Source: a virus
DNA: 45,785 nt
Virus record (IMG/VR): IMGVR_UViG_3300028840_002853
Location: 1 to 45,785 of that record
Strand: one strand, 5' to 3'
The notes under the pieces were generated by a model, which was not told where the DNA came from, searched no databases, and saw only the letters and a program-made list of their open reading frames with translations. This document shows positions 7,500 through 13,641 of the stretch, one piece after another. The number at the start of each line of letters is the position of its first letter. Within the stretch, counting starts at the first letter, position 1. The position numbers were made by a program, and so were the translations under genes.

Positions 7500-7754
7500 T
7501 TACGCCACAGCTGGTGGCTTGATACGCCGTTGGCCGACCGATAGGTCGACAAGGGCGGCCGACTCATAGGCATTCTTCCGCGGCAGTTCCCTGCGACGGA
7601 TCGGCACGCTGGCCGGTGCTAGGAAGCGCAGGCGAACCGTACTAGCCGAGCATTTATCGACTTCGACGATGATCTCCTTTCCGCACACCATGATGGCGAC
7701 AGCCTCTTTGGCCTTCCGGCTCAACACGAGATTCCTCAGTCGTTCCTTCGTCAT
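7500..7754 (-). CDS. Divergent CsrA-like RNA-binding protein B, 84 aa
   Basis: The N-terminal 50 residues match the CsrA layout clearly: NLVLSRKAKEAVAIMV in place of LVLSRKVGEKI, then strand EIIVEV, VRLRFLAPASVPIRRREL in place of VRLGIDAPKDVPIHREEI. The RNA-contacting R-R-E at the fifth strand is kept. A C-terminal extension of about 30 residues is extra. The ribosome site ACGGAGGGG precedes the ATG at 7754 and itself contains a GGA motif, so autoregulation is plausible. Known CsrA blocks or stabilises mRNAs. The targets here are not known. Confidence 0.75.
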   Translation of the reverse strand: MTKERLRNLVLSRKAKEAVAIMVCGKEIIVEVDKCSASTVRLRFLAPASVPIRRRELPRKNAYESAALVDLSVGQRRIKPPAVA

Positions 7755-7819
7755 AACACACCCCTCCGTAAGTGCTGACAACACAGGGCGCCCACCATTT
7801 GGGCATCCGCAAAACGCTA

Positions 7820-8866
7820 TCATTTGGCCAACTGTCCAGCCACTTCCTCCAGTTTTTCGAGCAATTCACCGCGCATCGACTCCGGTCGCCGTCGCCAACG
7901 CTCCCAGGCGAACTGATCTGATCCAAAGGCGGAGGCGGCGAGTTGCTCAAGTTCCTGCTGGCTCATCGCGTCCAGCATTGACCCATACGCCGATTCGAGC
8001 CGCTCAGCCCTCTGTCGCTCCTGGGCGAGCAAATCCTGTCTTGCAGCTCTCTCGGTCCGCTCTGATCGGAGCCGCTTTGCTCGCGCCGCCTTCCGCTTGC
8101 GAATGGCTCGCGGGTCGACCAGGTCTTCGGCCGGCCAGCGGCCGCTGCGAATCCGGAAACTGATCGCCCCAATTCCACGGAGCTTGTCAGGGTTGGCATC
8201 GAGGATCTCAAGGAAGTGCGCCACGTCCTCGAGCGTTAGGCCAGCGGCCAGAGCGTCCGCGATGATCTTCCGCGGCGCTCCGGCTCCGCGATCCTGCAAA
8301 TCCCCCCCCACCCGCTCGAGTTGTTCGGCAGTGTCGCCGCCCGCGGCAGTGTCGCCGGTCGGTTTGGTCGAGGGTTGGCTAGGGTTATACAAGGATTCAT
8401 TCCTATCTATAGGCGCGGCCAACTTGGCCGCGCCTGCGGCCAACTTGCCCTCCGGCGCGGCCAACTTGGCCGCGAGGGTCCGCCAAGAGATTACGGTTCT
8501 GGTCAGCACCAGATCCCGCTGCCGATCGTAGACCTGTTCGACCCGCAGCAGGCCCAGCCGCCGACCGTCGGCCACCGCTCGCCGCACACTCCGCGGGCTC
8601 CGCTGCAGCTTGCGGGCTATCGTCGCATGGCGGGCGTAGGTCACGACGCCAGCCATCGGCCCGCGTCCGCTGGTCTGCTTCCAGACAATCCTGATCAACT
8701 CACGGAGCCAGTGGGCTCGATTTGCGGTCAGCTGTGGGTATCGCTCGGGCCCCACTGAATCAAGAGCCGCAAACCGCTCGGCTTCGGACAGCTGCGCAAA
8801 GGCTTGTATTTCCGGTTCGGCAGTGTCGCCGTCGTGAAAGTCAAAGGTTTGCTGTCGCTTATCCAT
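7820..8866 (-). CDS. Winged-helix replication initiator-like protein, 348 aa
   Basis: An N-terminal region (residues about 25-125) reads as a helix-turn-helix/winged-helix domain (TYARHATIARKLQRSPRSVR, then RLGLLRVEQVYD), like phage O-type and plasmid initiators. A low-complexity central stretch is encoded by the DNA repeats at 8412-8474. The C-terminal half is highly charged and helical (RKRKAARAKRLRSERTER). I place the start at ATG 8866 (MDKRQQTFDF); an in-frame ATG at 8962 would read through paired hairpins. Role in origin recognition is inferred from the domain and internal iterons. Confidence 0.6.
   Translation of the reverse strand: MDKRQQTFDFHDGDTAEPEIQAFAQLSEAERFAALDSVGPERYPQLTANRAHWLRELIRIVWKQTSGRGPMAGVVTYARHATIARKLQRSPRSVRRAVADGRRLGLLRVEQVYDRQRDLVLTRTVISWRTLAAKLAAPEGKLAAGAAKLAAPIDRNESLYNPSQPSTKPTGDTAAGGDTAEQLERVGGDLQDRGAGAPRKIIADALAAGLTLEDVAHFLEILDANPDKLRGIGAISFRIRSGRWPAEDLVDPRAIRKRKAARAKRLRSERTERAARQDLLAQERQRAERLESAYGSMLDAMSQQELEQLAASAFGSDQFAWERWRRRPESMRGELLEKLEEVAGQLAK
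8376..8411. other. AT-rich stretch next to iterons (candidate unwinding element)
   Basis: Within otherwise GC-rich coding DNA the bases around 8379-8411 (TAGGGTTATACAAGGATTCA, then TTCCTATCTAT) are clearly AT-rich. They directly adjoin the repeat array at 8412. In lambda an AT-rich unwinding region also lies next to iterons within gene O. Confidence 0.45.
8412..8474. repeat. Three iteron-like repeats, candidate replication origin
   Basis: GCGGCCAACTTG occurs at 8415, 8436 and 8457, spaced exactly 21 bases, or two helical turns. The first copy is the core of a perfect 23-base palindrome (8412-8434, centre 8423). The third (8454-8474) keeps 21 of those bases. The repeats encode a heptad-like AAKLAAP motif, so protein-level expansion is the competing explanation. 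Position inside an initiator-like gene and the AT-rich flank favour an origin. Confidence 0.5.
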
Positions 8867-8889
8867 GGCCGTTCTAATGCAAATGGCGT

Positions 8890-8942
8890 CCGGGCGGATC
8901 CATCCGCCCGGCTGGCGGTCGCCCAGAGACCGCCAGCCGGGC
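8890..8942. promoter_or_regulatory. Two competing perfect hairpins upstream of replication gene
   Basis: Hairpin A pairs 8890-8899 with 8902-8911 (10 bases, 2-base loop). Hairpin B pairs 8906-8920 with 8928-8942 (15 bases, 7-base loop). They share 8906-8911, so only one can form. In minus-strand RNA hairpin B is made first. This is the logic of an attenuator or translational leader. A primosome or origin structure is also possible. Confidence 0.5.
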
Positions 8943-8974
8943 CACACGCGTCCGTCCGACATTGGGGCGGCTGG

Positions 8975-9298
8975 CTAGGCCGCGGCTGATTCCGGCCCAG
9001 CTTGGGGCGGAGTGGTGGCCGGAGCGGATGGCGTCATGGGGACGGACGGCGACCCCTGCAATAGATCGATTTGGGCGTCCAACTGCGCCCGCAGGGTCTG
9101 CAGAGCGGCGATCGCCTCCACTGTTTGCTCTTCGATGGCTTCCGTTGCTTCCTTGACCCGATCTTCCTTCTGTTGGACAACGGCCTTGGCGTCGGCCAAC
9201 TCCTGTTTAGCGGCCGTCTGCCCAGCGCCAGCCTCCGCTACGTCGGCGACCTCCTTCTCGGCGAGTCGGCTCGCTTCTCGAAACTTCTCCCAATCCAT
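8975..9298 (-). CDS. Coiled-coil protein, 107 aa
   Basis: The ATG at 9298 is preceded by GGAGGTGTGTA, a strong ribosome site. Residues about 5-75 are one continuous charged helix (LADAKAVVQQKEDRVKEATE), predicting a coiled coil; the last 30 residues are Pro/Ala/Ser-rich and disordered. It is the first gene leftward of the regulatory region at 9299-9741 and upstream of the replication gene. The function is unknown; small coiled-coil partners of initiators or scaffolds look like this. Confidence 0.7.
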   Translation of the reverse strand: MDWEKFREASRLAEKEVADVAEAGAGQTAAKQELADAKAVVQQKEDRVKEATEAIEEQTVEAIAALQTLRAQLDAQIDLLQGSPSVPMTPSAPATTPPQAGPESAAA

Positions 9299-9603
9299 TA
9301 CACACCTCCAGTGAACTGAGTATGAAAACCTGTCCCCAAACAAACCCAGGAGAGCGGAGGGGACTGCGCCGACATCGACTTGCACGCCCTCCAACGCTCC
9401 CGCTGGGAGCGGCTGCCGAGGGACCCGCCCCCCCGGGCTCAGCAAGCCGCAGCTCGCCGCGCCGACTGCTCACAGCCATTGCCAGGGCGGAGCACCAGCC
9501 GCCCTGGCTGGGAGCAGAAAACGAAGTTGCCTCGATCTGCACCTCCTTTCTCCACAGGTCCCGATGCTCGACAAAACGGGTATCGAATGCCGCACCGGTG
9601 CGC

Positions 9604-9622
9604 AGCGGTTTAGGCCTTCGGT
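9604..9622. repeat. Start-associated dyad family member; left flank of rightward module
   Basis: AGCGGT-TTAGGCC-TTCGGT. Together with 9606-9624 it forms an 18/19 direct repeat of 10280-10298. Read on the minus strand it also keeps the end RGPKA-stop of a gene, matching RGPEA-stop at 10284. Confidence 0.6.
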
Positions 9623-9665
9623 CCACGCACCCCCCCCCACGGTGGGGATTTGCAAAATCCCGAAA

Positions 9666-9711
9666 ATATACACGCGGACGTGTTGACAGGGTACACGCGA
9701 GTGTGTATATT
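9666..9711 (+). promoter_or_regulatory. Sigma70-like promoter with operator dyads
   Basis: TTGACA (9683-9688) and TATATT (9706-9711) are separated by 17 bases, near consensus. An inverted repeat AATATACAC (9666-9674) / GTGTATATT (9703-9711) encloses the promoter. ACACG-N4-CGTGT (9670-9683) and ACACG-N4-TGTGT (9694-9707) lie over the -35 and -10. It should drive the two rightward genes and be repressed by a dimeric HTH protein such as their own product. Confidence 0.75.
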
Positions 9712-9741
9712 ACCGGTAGAGAATGAGATAAGGAGAACGAC

Positions 9742-10080
9742 ATGAACACCTATTACCGCTTCCAGCCGACTGGCAAAGATTTGCTGGCCTGGACCAGCCA
9801 GGGCAGCGAGGTTGAGAACGCGGCCGGTTGCGTGTTCGCGTACCGCTCTCCTGACGAAACAATCGCCGGCTTTCACGCCTGGGGCCTTCCAGATTTTCTG
9901 GCGGAAGTTATCGAGTTCACGGGCGACGAGGCCAGCCAATACGATCCCGGCGACTACGAGGGCGTGGCCATTCGCCCGATCGCCGAGATCCGCCGCCTCG
10001 AGCTTGGTGAATGGCTGGCGGAGCACGGTGCCGACGATCTGGCTGCGGCCTGGGACGCCAAGCAACTCTATTGCGAGTAG
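9742..10080 (+). CDS. Hypothetical protein in repressor module, 112 aa
   Basis: The family is not recognised. AGGAG at 9731-9735 precedes the ATG. The chain is acidic and mixed alpha/beta (NTYYRFQPTGKDLLAWTSQG at the start, GEWLAEHGADDLAAAWDAKQ at the end). It precedes the HTH gene by nine bases under the same promoter. The pair resembles small two-gene control or toxin-antitoxin-like modules, with no catalytic motif to decide. Confidence 0.7.
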   Translation: MNTYYRFQPTGKDLLAWTSQGSEVENAAGCVFAYRSPDETIAGFHAWGLPDFLAEVIEFTGDEASQYDPGDYEGVAIRPIAEIRRLELGEWLAEHGADDLAAAWDAKQLYCE

Positions 10081-10089
10081 GAGCCCACC

Positions 10090-10275
10090 GTGACACTCGA
10101 CGACGTTCTCAGGGCCGCCATTCGCAAGACGGGCAAAACGAGCTACCGGCTCGGCAAGGACACCGGTATCCCCCAGCAGACGATCGATCGGTTCCTTGAC
10201 GGCGCCGACATGAAGCTCTCGACTGCCAGCCGCTTGTGTCACCATCTCAAACTCCGCCTTTCAAAGGCCCGCTAA
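10090..10275 (+). CDS. XRE-type HTH repressor-like protein, 61 aa
   Basis: The GTG at 10090 has GGAGCCC upstream. The whole protein is one Cro/C1-type HTH: SYRLGKDTGIPQQTIDRFLD forms the turn-helix pair, followed by a third helix TASRLCHHLKLRL. It is a good candidate to bind the dyads around its own promoter at 9666-9711, so it would be an autoregulator. Whether this is the phage immunity repressor or a cassette regulator is not clear. Confidence 0.75.
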   Translation: MTLDDVLRAAIRKTGKTSYRLGKDTGIPQQTIDRFLDGADMKLSTASRLCHHLKLRLSKAR

Positions 10276-10277
10276 CG

Positions 10278-10296
10278 ACCGGTTTAGGCCTCCGGT
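10278..10296. repeat. Start-associated dyad family member; right flank of rightward module
   Basis: ACCGGT-TTAGGCC-TCCGGT, a perfect 6-base dyad with 7-base centre that overlaps the 3' end of the gene at 10284-10517. It is the right-hand copy of the 19-base direct repeat whose left copy is at 9606-9624. Confidence 0.6.
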
Positions 10297-10517
10297 CCTC
10301 GCCCCTCGGCTGTCTTACATAGCACGTCCATGAACTCGCCAGCCGAACGTAGGGCAGCAATCGTCATCGAACCCGCACACGCGACCAAGTTGACAAACGT
10401 CTCGCTGGCGTCCGTTTTCTTCGCCAGGTCGGCCAATTCCGCGTACATTTCCGCCGTCCGCTTCAATCGCTCGGCGTGCTTGCGGATCTGTTTGCGTGAT
10501 TCTCTGCGATTCGCCAT
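10284..10517 (-). CDS. Small helical hypothetical protein, 77 aa
   Basis: I take ATG at 10517, 14 bases downstream of a dyad. The protein is helical and basic at first (ESRKQIRKHAERLKRTAEMY) and then hydrophobic-helical (VNLVACAGSMTIAALRSAGE). No family recognised. Its last five codons are duplicated on the other side of the rightward module at 9606. Confidence 0.6.
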   Translation of the reverse strand: MANRRESRKQIRKHAERLKRTAEMYAELADLAKKTDASETFVNLVACAGSMTIAALRSAGEFMDVLCKTAEGRGPEA

Positions 10518-10530
10518 GATTTTCGCCGCT

Positions 10531-10549
10531 ACCGGATACGCCGTCCGGT
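10531..10549 (-). promoter_or_regulatory. Start-associated dyad S1
   Basis: ACCGGA-N7-TCCGGT, perfect 6-base arms, ending 14 bases before the ATG at 10517. Confidence 0.6.
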
Positions 10550-10989
10550 CACTTCGGCTTAACGGCCGTTGCATACCAGGCCGCCAGCCATTCGACATCC
10601 GCCTCGCCGGAAATCACCCGTTCGATACCGGCCCGCAATTGATCGGTCACGCGGAGCATCGCCCGCAAAACGTCCGGCTCCATAATCACAGGGCAGCCGA
10701 GAGACTCGGGGAAGTCCTGACCGTCGCCTTGCCAGTACCACACCTCTCCCTTGGGAATACGGCTGAGCGTTCTGTTTTCCTCTTGAAGTCGCTGGATCAT
10801 CGAGCGGTCCAAAAGACCTTGCTGTACGCGCGCCGCCCAGTCTTGGCGCAATAACTTGTCCTGCTCCCGTAGCTGGCGGATTGCCGTCTGCATTTCCGCC
10901 AATTGGACGGCCAATTCACTTGTCATGTCGTCCCCCACGTCGTAGGGCGGCTCTGGCGTCCGTCCGTCGTAGTCGCTTGCTTTGGCCAT
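10549..10989 (-). CDS. Hypothetical phage protein with coiled coil, 146 aa
   Basis: The ATG at 10989 follows TAGGGAAAGGGGG. The first half contains a coiled-coil (LAVQLAEMQTAIRQLREQDK and on to LQEENRTLS), the second a compact part (GEVWYWQGDGQDFPESLGCP, then DVLRAMLRVTDQLRAGIERV). The look is of small early proteins of unknown role common to phages of GC-rich bacteria. It may share an operon with the genes to its right. Confidence 0.65.
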   Translation of the reverse strand: MAKASDYDGRTPEPPYDVGDDMTSELAVQLAEMQTAIRQLREQDKLLRQDWAARVQQGLLDRSMIQRLQEENRTLSRIPKGEVWYWQGDGQDFPESLGCPVIMEPDVLRAMLRVTDQLRAGIERVISGEADVEWLAAWYATAVKPK

Positions 10990-11242
10990 GTCGGCCCCCT
11001 TTCCCTACCGGAGACGTCATCCGATCACATAGGTTGTCGCCGGAACTTCAGCCCGATCTATAAACGGCGGCCCGCCAGTGTCCCCCACCTGGCTCCCCTC
11101 ATCTCAGTCCATACGGACTCGTGAGTGCGTCGCCCCCGGCTCCATGCCGCGACCGCCGACATTCATCTTCCTTCAGCTCCGCTCTACTTCCTGTGCCGCT
11201 TCAGCACGCGATTTGTTTCCCAGGGTTTACGCATCGGGAACG
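10990..11242. other. Intergenic region with dyad S2
   Basis: About 250 bases without a convincing gene. Dyad ACCGGA-N7-TCCGAT lies at 11007-11025, 18 bases before the ATG at 10989. Two minus-strand ORFs of 16 and 20 codons (the second after GAAGGAAG) are present but unsupported otherwise. Confidence 0.5.
11007..11025 (-). promoter_or_regulatory. Start-associated dyad S2
   Basis: ACCGGA-GACGTCA-TCCGAT on the plus strand. The gene downstream on the minus strand is 10549-10989. Confidence 0.55.
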
Positions 11243-11605
11243 TCAATTGCTCGCCTTTTTCTCGCAGTGTCGCAACACGAAATGATCCGCCCCGCACAGG
11301 TCAAAATACGCAGCCTCATCAAACCGCATGGCCGCACCATTCAGCCAGTCCAGCATCAATTGCATCCACTCGTAGGTGTTTTCGCGGCGACACGTAGCGG
11401 CGAATCCAACAAACTTTTCAAAGTGCTGCGCCAACTTCCTCAACTGCTCGTTCTCCTGCCGCAATTCCTCAATCCGATCGTGCTGCATCGTCAACCGTTT
11501 GGCCGCTTCACGTGCCAAGCGCTCGCCGGCCCGTCCTTGACGCGCCAGTTCTGCGGCGATCGGGATTGCCTCGCGTACTGGCTCTGGTTTTTGGTCGTAG
11601 CACAT
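11243..11605 (-). CDS. Small coiled-coil protein of the MCYD paralog pair, 120 aa
   Basis: The N-terminal 60 residues (MCYDQKPEPVREAIPIAAEL, then AAKRLTMQHDRIEELRQENE) closely match the gene at 13286-13600, so the two are paralogs with different C-termini. Here the C-terminus ends CRRENTYEWMQLMLDWLNG and a Cys/His-containing tail (DLCGADHFVLRHC). A coiled coil is likely around residues 35-60. Start at 11605 after a dyad and TCCGGTGAATCC. Function unknown. Confidence 0.7.
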   Translation of the reverse strand: MCYDQKPEPVREAIPIAAELARQGRAGERLAREAAKRLTMQHDRIEELRQENEQLRKLAQHFEKFVGFAATCRRENTYEWMQLMLDWLNGAAMRFDEAAYFDLCGADHFVLRHCEKKASN

Positions 11606-11612
11606 TGGATTC

Positions 11613-11631
11613 ACCGGAGAGTCAACCCGGT
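11613..11631 (-). promoter_or_regulatory. Start-associated dyad S3
   Basis: ACCGGA-GAGTCAA-CCCGGT, 8 bases before the ATG at 11605. Confidence 0.55.
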
Positions 11632-11885
11632 CGGTTTGCTTCCCACTCGCGGCACGCTGGCCAGAAACCCTTGACGTCGCTTCCCGCTCCGTGAATCCAC
11701 ATGGCCGTTGCCAGGTCGCACTTCTTGTAACCCTTGTCATGGTGCATGTGTGTGATCCAATGGCAGCACGTCCGGCACGTCTGATCCGGCGGGCCGCTCC
11801 CAATCGGAGCGGGCGTTGCCGGTGTAGCCGGTAAACGGCTCACCCAATCTCGCCGCTCAATCTGGAATAGGTCTGGTTGCCGCAT
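11622..11885 (-). CDS. Cys/His-rich small protein, 87 aa
   Basis: The region CRTCCHWITHMHHDKGYKKC and the later FWPACREWEA carry Cys and His in the spacing of a small treble-clef or zinc ribbon, a pattern I have seen in phage hypothetical proteins. ATG at 11885 follows TTTCCGAGGACC and a dyad at 11893-11911. It is likely a zinc-binding structural or regulatory protein. The partner is unknown. Confidence 0.65.
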   Translation of the reverse strand: MRQPDLFQIERRDWVSRLPATPATPAPIGSGPPDQTCRTCCHWITHMHHDKGYKKCDLATAMWIHGAGSDVKGFWPACREWEANRPG

Positions 11886-11892
11886 GACGGTC

Positions 11893-11911
11893 CTCGGAAA
11901 CTTCAACCGCT
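11893..11911 (-). promoter_or_regulatory. Start-associated dyad S4
   Basis: CTCGGA-AACTTCA-ACCGCT: only the central CGG-N9-CCG is kept. It ends 8 bases before the ATG at 11885. Confidence 0.45.
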
Positions 11912-12244
11912 CCTGTTTTCGACGAACAGTTCCCACGCCTTCATCGTCACCTTCCGCCGACACTCCAAGCAGTGATCGATCAGGGCGCCTTCTGCCTCGT
12001 CGTAATCGCAACGCGGGCAGCCGTCGAGCACGTCGCGCATGGCCTTTCGGAGTCGCTGAGTTTCGTTCTCGTACTTCATGCCTCGCACCGCAGAAAGCAA
12101 CGCGTCTCGGTGTCGCTTCGAGCCCTCTAATTGAGGCCCATCTGGTCCAGGCTGAATCAGCATTTTCGCGAGATCGACGATCAGTTGGAGCCGCTTGTTG
12201 TCTGCAAGCAAATCTCGTATCGTTGCCGTATGGTCAATCATCAT
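11903..12244 (-). CDS. Zinc-ribbon small protein, 113 aa
   Basis: Start at ATG 12244 (second ATG at 12241), preceded by GGGAG. A helical N-terminal part (TIRDLLADNKRLQLIVDLAK) is followed by two CXXC knuckles (CPRCDYDEAEGALIDHCLEC), which likely bind one zinc ion. The 3' end overlaps the dyad and leader of the next gene. No named family; a nucleic-acid or protein-binding role is possible. Confidence 0.65.
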   Translation of the reverse strand: MMIDHTATIRDLLADNKRLQLIVDLAKMLIQPGPDGPQLEGSKRHRDALLSAVRGMKYENETQRLRKAMRDVLDGCPRCDYDEAEGALIDHCLECRRKVTMKAWELFVENRSG

Positions 12245-12269
12245 CGCGTCTGCTCCCTGTGTGGGATGA

Positions 12270-12473
12270 TCACCGCTCAGCTTCCCCGCCCTCTGTTTCG
12301 CCGTCGATTGTCGCACTCTTCTCCGCCCATGCCTCTGCTGTTTTGAGCACCTCCCGCACGAATCTCACGCGAGACTCAGGATGATATTGCTCGGCCGCGG
12401 CGAGCAAATCATCCGCCGCCCTGTCAATGTCCGACGCCCAGAATGCTGCCGAACGCCACTGGCGGTTATTCAT
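12270..12473 (-). CDS. Small helical protein, 67 aa
   Basis: ATG at 12473 follows GGAGAAG at good spacing. The chain is helical (DIDRAADDLLAAAEQYHPES, then FVREVLKTAEAWAEKS) with an acidic tail. It lies four bases from the stop of the gene to its right and shares its operon. I do not recognise it. Confidence 0.65.
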   Translation of the reverse strand: MNNRQWRSAAFWASDIDRAADDLLAAAEQYHPESRVRFVREVLKTAEAWAEKSATIDGETEGGEAER

Positions 12474-12476
12474 CGT

Positions 12477-12788
12477 TCAACTTCTCCGATCGCCGTCAGC
12501 ACAACTGCTTTCGGTCTTTTCGTCAGCCCGGATGTGGTCGCGGACCCACTTGATCCAGGCGTCCCACTTCTGGAGGTTGGCCGTGTGCTTGGCCATTCGC
12601 CGCTGCTTCTCGTCTTCCAAGAGGTTCGGACTGCTCGCACACCGTTTCGTCCACGCTGACGTTCGAGCACGCTGGCTCTCCAGGTAGCGGGCCAACTGCT
12701 CCGGGTCTTCCAACTCAAACAGCTTTTCACCGCACCAGGGGCAATACGGCGTCTCCTGCACGTCACCGCAACACTTTTTGCGTTTCAC
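12477..12788 (-). CDS. Zinc-finger small protein, 103 aa
   Basis: GTG at 12788 follows GGAGGGGGATC, so I prefer it to a non-ATG start 57 bases upstream. The N-terminus (KKCCGDVQETPYCPWCGEKL) is a four-cysteine zinc ribbon. The rest is one long charged helix with several Trp (NLQKWDAWIKWVRDHIRADE). Possible nucleic-acid or replication-protein binding. Its start overlaps the stop of the neighbour at 12785-13093. Confidence 0.7.
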   Translation of the reverse strand: MKRKKCCGDVQETPYCPWCGEKLFELEDPEQLARYLESQRARTSAWTKRCASSPNLLEDEKQRRMAKHTANLQKWDAWIKWVRDHIRADEKTESSCADGDRRS

Positions 12789-13093
12789 ACCGATCCCCCT
12801 CCACCCGGATCGTTCGCGCGGTCCGCTCCTGTTCGATGACACCACAGCGTCTCAATTACCGTGCCATCATGCAAAATGATGCTGCCCGGCGATTTCCCGT
12901 GTCCACAACAGCAAGCCGCCGTGTATTCACCAGCGGCGTTCAGAGCGTTCACCGTCCCAGCCAGGCATTTGTCAACTGGTTTTTGGTCCCATCGCGCCTT
13001 GCCCGTGTGCGATAATTCCGCCGGAATCTTCACCCAGCACAGCTCTGTCTCTCGACAGCCATGTACGGCGTTCGTGATTTCAGTCACAGTCAT
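12785..13093 (-). CDS. Conserved phage protein (Cys/His cluster), 102 aa
   Basis: The motif CWVKIPAELSHTGKARW followed by VDKCLAGTVNALNAAGEYTA and CCCGHGK recalls a conserved small protein of many phages of GC-rich bacteria, of unknown function. The Cys/His set suggests a metal site. The start ATG 13093 overlaps dyad S5 (13092-13110). Confidence 0.75.
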   Translation of the reverse strand: MTVTEITNAVHGCRETELCWVKIPAELSHTGKARWDQKPVDKCLAGTVNALNAAGEYTAACCCGHGKSPGSIILHDGTVIETLWCHRTGADRANDPGGGGSV

Positions 13094-13289
13094 CGGTGTC
13101 CCGCTCCGCTCCGGTTTTCTGTCTGTCGATCGCCCGGTGATTCGTCCATGACGGGTGGGCCTCCACGGCCTCTTTGAATCCGTCTGGCGTGTCGCTCCAA
13201 CCCACCAGCATCGGCTCGCCGTCCTCGTCGTCACACCAGATTTCGTAGCGTCGGCCTTTGTCGCCGATCTTTTCGGGTGGAAGTGTCAT
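13080..13289 (-). CDS. Acidic small hypothetical protein, 69 aa
   Basis: ATG at 13289 overlaps the stop of the MCYD paralog (13286) as ATGA. The chain is acidic, with YEIWCDDEDGEPMLVGWSDT as a likely beta-hairpin and DGFKEAVEAHPSWT as a helix. No family recognised. Confidence 0.65.
   Translation of the reverse strand: MTLPPEKIGDKGRRYEIWCDDEDGEPMLVGWSDTPDGFKEAVEAHPSWTNHRAIDRQKTGAERDTDDCD
13092..13110 (-). promoter_or_regulatory. Start-associated dyad S5
   Basis: ATCGGT-GTCCCGC-TCCGCT, the dyad nearest to a start: its left arm overlaps the ATG at 13093. Confidence 0.5.
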
Positions 13290-13600
13290 TGCTCACTCAA
13301 TCCACATTGCGTGATCAGGTCGTCAGCTCGCTGCCTTGCCTCTCTTTGCATCTGACAAATAACACACCCAGCCCCACGTCGTTGTGTCGGGTCCCAGTGA
13401 TTATGCCCACCCACACCATTGCGAAGCACGATCGTCGCATCGTGCAACAATCGCACGTTTTCCCGCAGCAGCTCGATCTCGTCGTGTTGCAGCTTGAGCC
13501 GGCGGGCAGCCTCATTTTCTAACACCCGCCCTCCTCGCACCAACTCCGCGGCAATCACAATCGCCTCTCGCGGCTGTTTCGGCTGTTCGTCGTAGCACAT
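13286..13600 (-). CDS. MCYD paralog with C-terminal Cys motif, 104 aa
   Basis: Paralog of 11243-11605 (MCYDEQPKQPREAIVIAAEL, then AARRLKLQHDEIELLRENVR), with a different end that includes GAGCVICQMQREARQRADDL. Start ATG 13600 has a dyad 10 bases upstream. The stop overlaps the next start. Pairs like this usually arise by duplication and divergence. Function unknown. Confidence 0.7.
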   Translation of the reverse strand: MCYDEQPKQPREAIVIAAELVRGGRVLENEAARRLKLQHDEIELLRENVRLLHDATIVLRNGVGGHNHWDPTQRRGAGCVICQMQREARQRADDLITQCGLSEQ

Positions 13601-13609
13601 GGTTTGTTC

Positions 13610-13628
13610 CCCGGAGCAACACCCCGCT
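13610..13628 (-). promoter_or_regulatory. Start-associated dyad S6
   Basis: CCCGGA-GCAACAC-CCCGCT; CGG-N9-CCG core kept. Ten bases before the ATG at 13600. Confidence 0.5.
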
Positions 13629-13641
13629 CCTCTATGGTTTT

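Larger units (their letters stand above)
9299..9741. promoter_or_regulatory. Divergent intergenic control region
   Basis: No gene is convincing on either strand in these 440 bases. It holds a C9 tract (9630-9638), one member of the dyad family (9604-9622), a hairpin GGGATTT-GCA-AAATCCC (9645-9661), and the rightward promoter with operator-like dyads (9668-9711). The long open frames here read as low-complexity Arg/Pro-rich and lack ribosome sites. Confidence 0.6.

Noticed and set aside
9322-9726. Long plus- and minus-strand frames between 9.2 and 9.75 kb
   Set aside because: Low-complexity composition, no ribosome site, and they cover the promoter/operator region.
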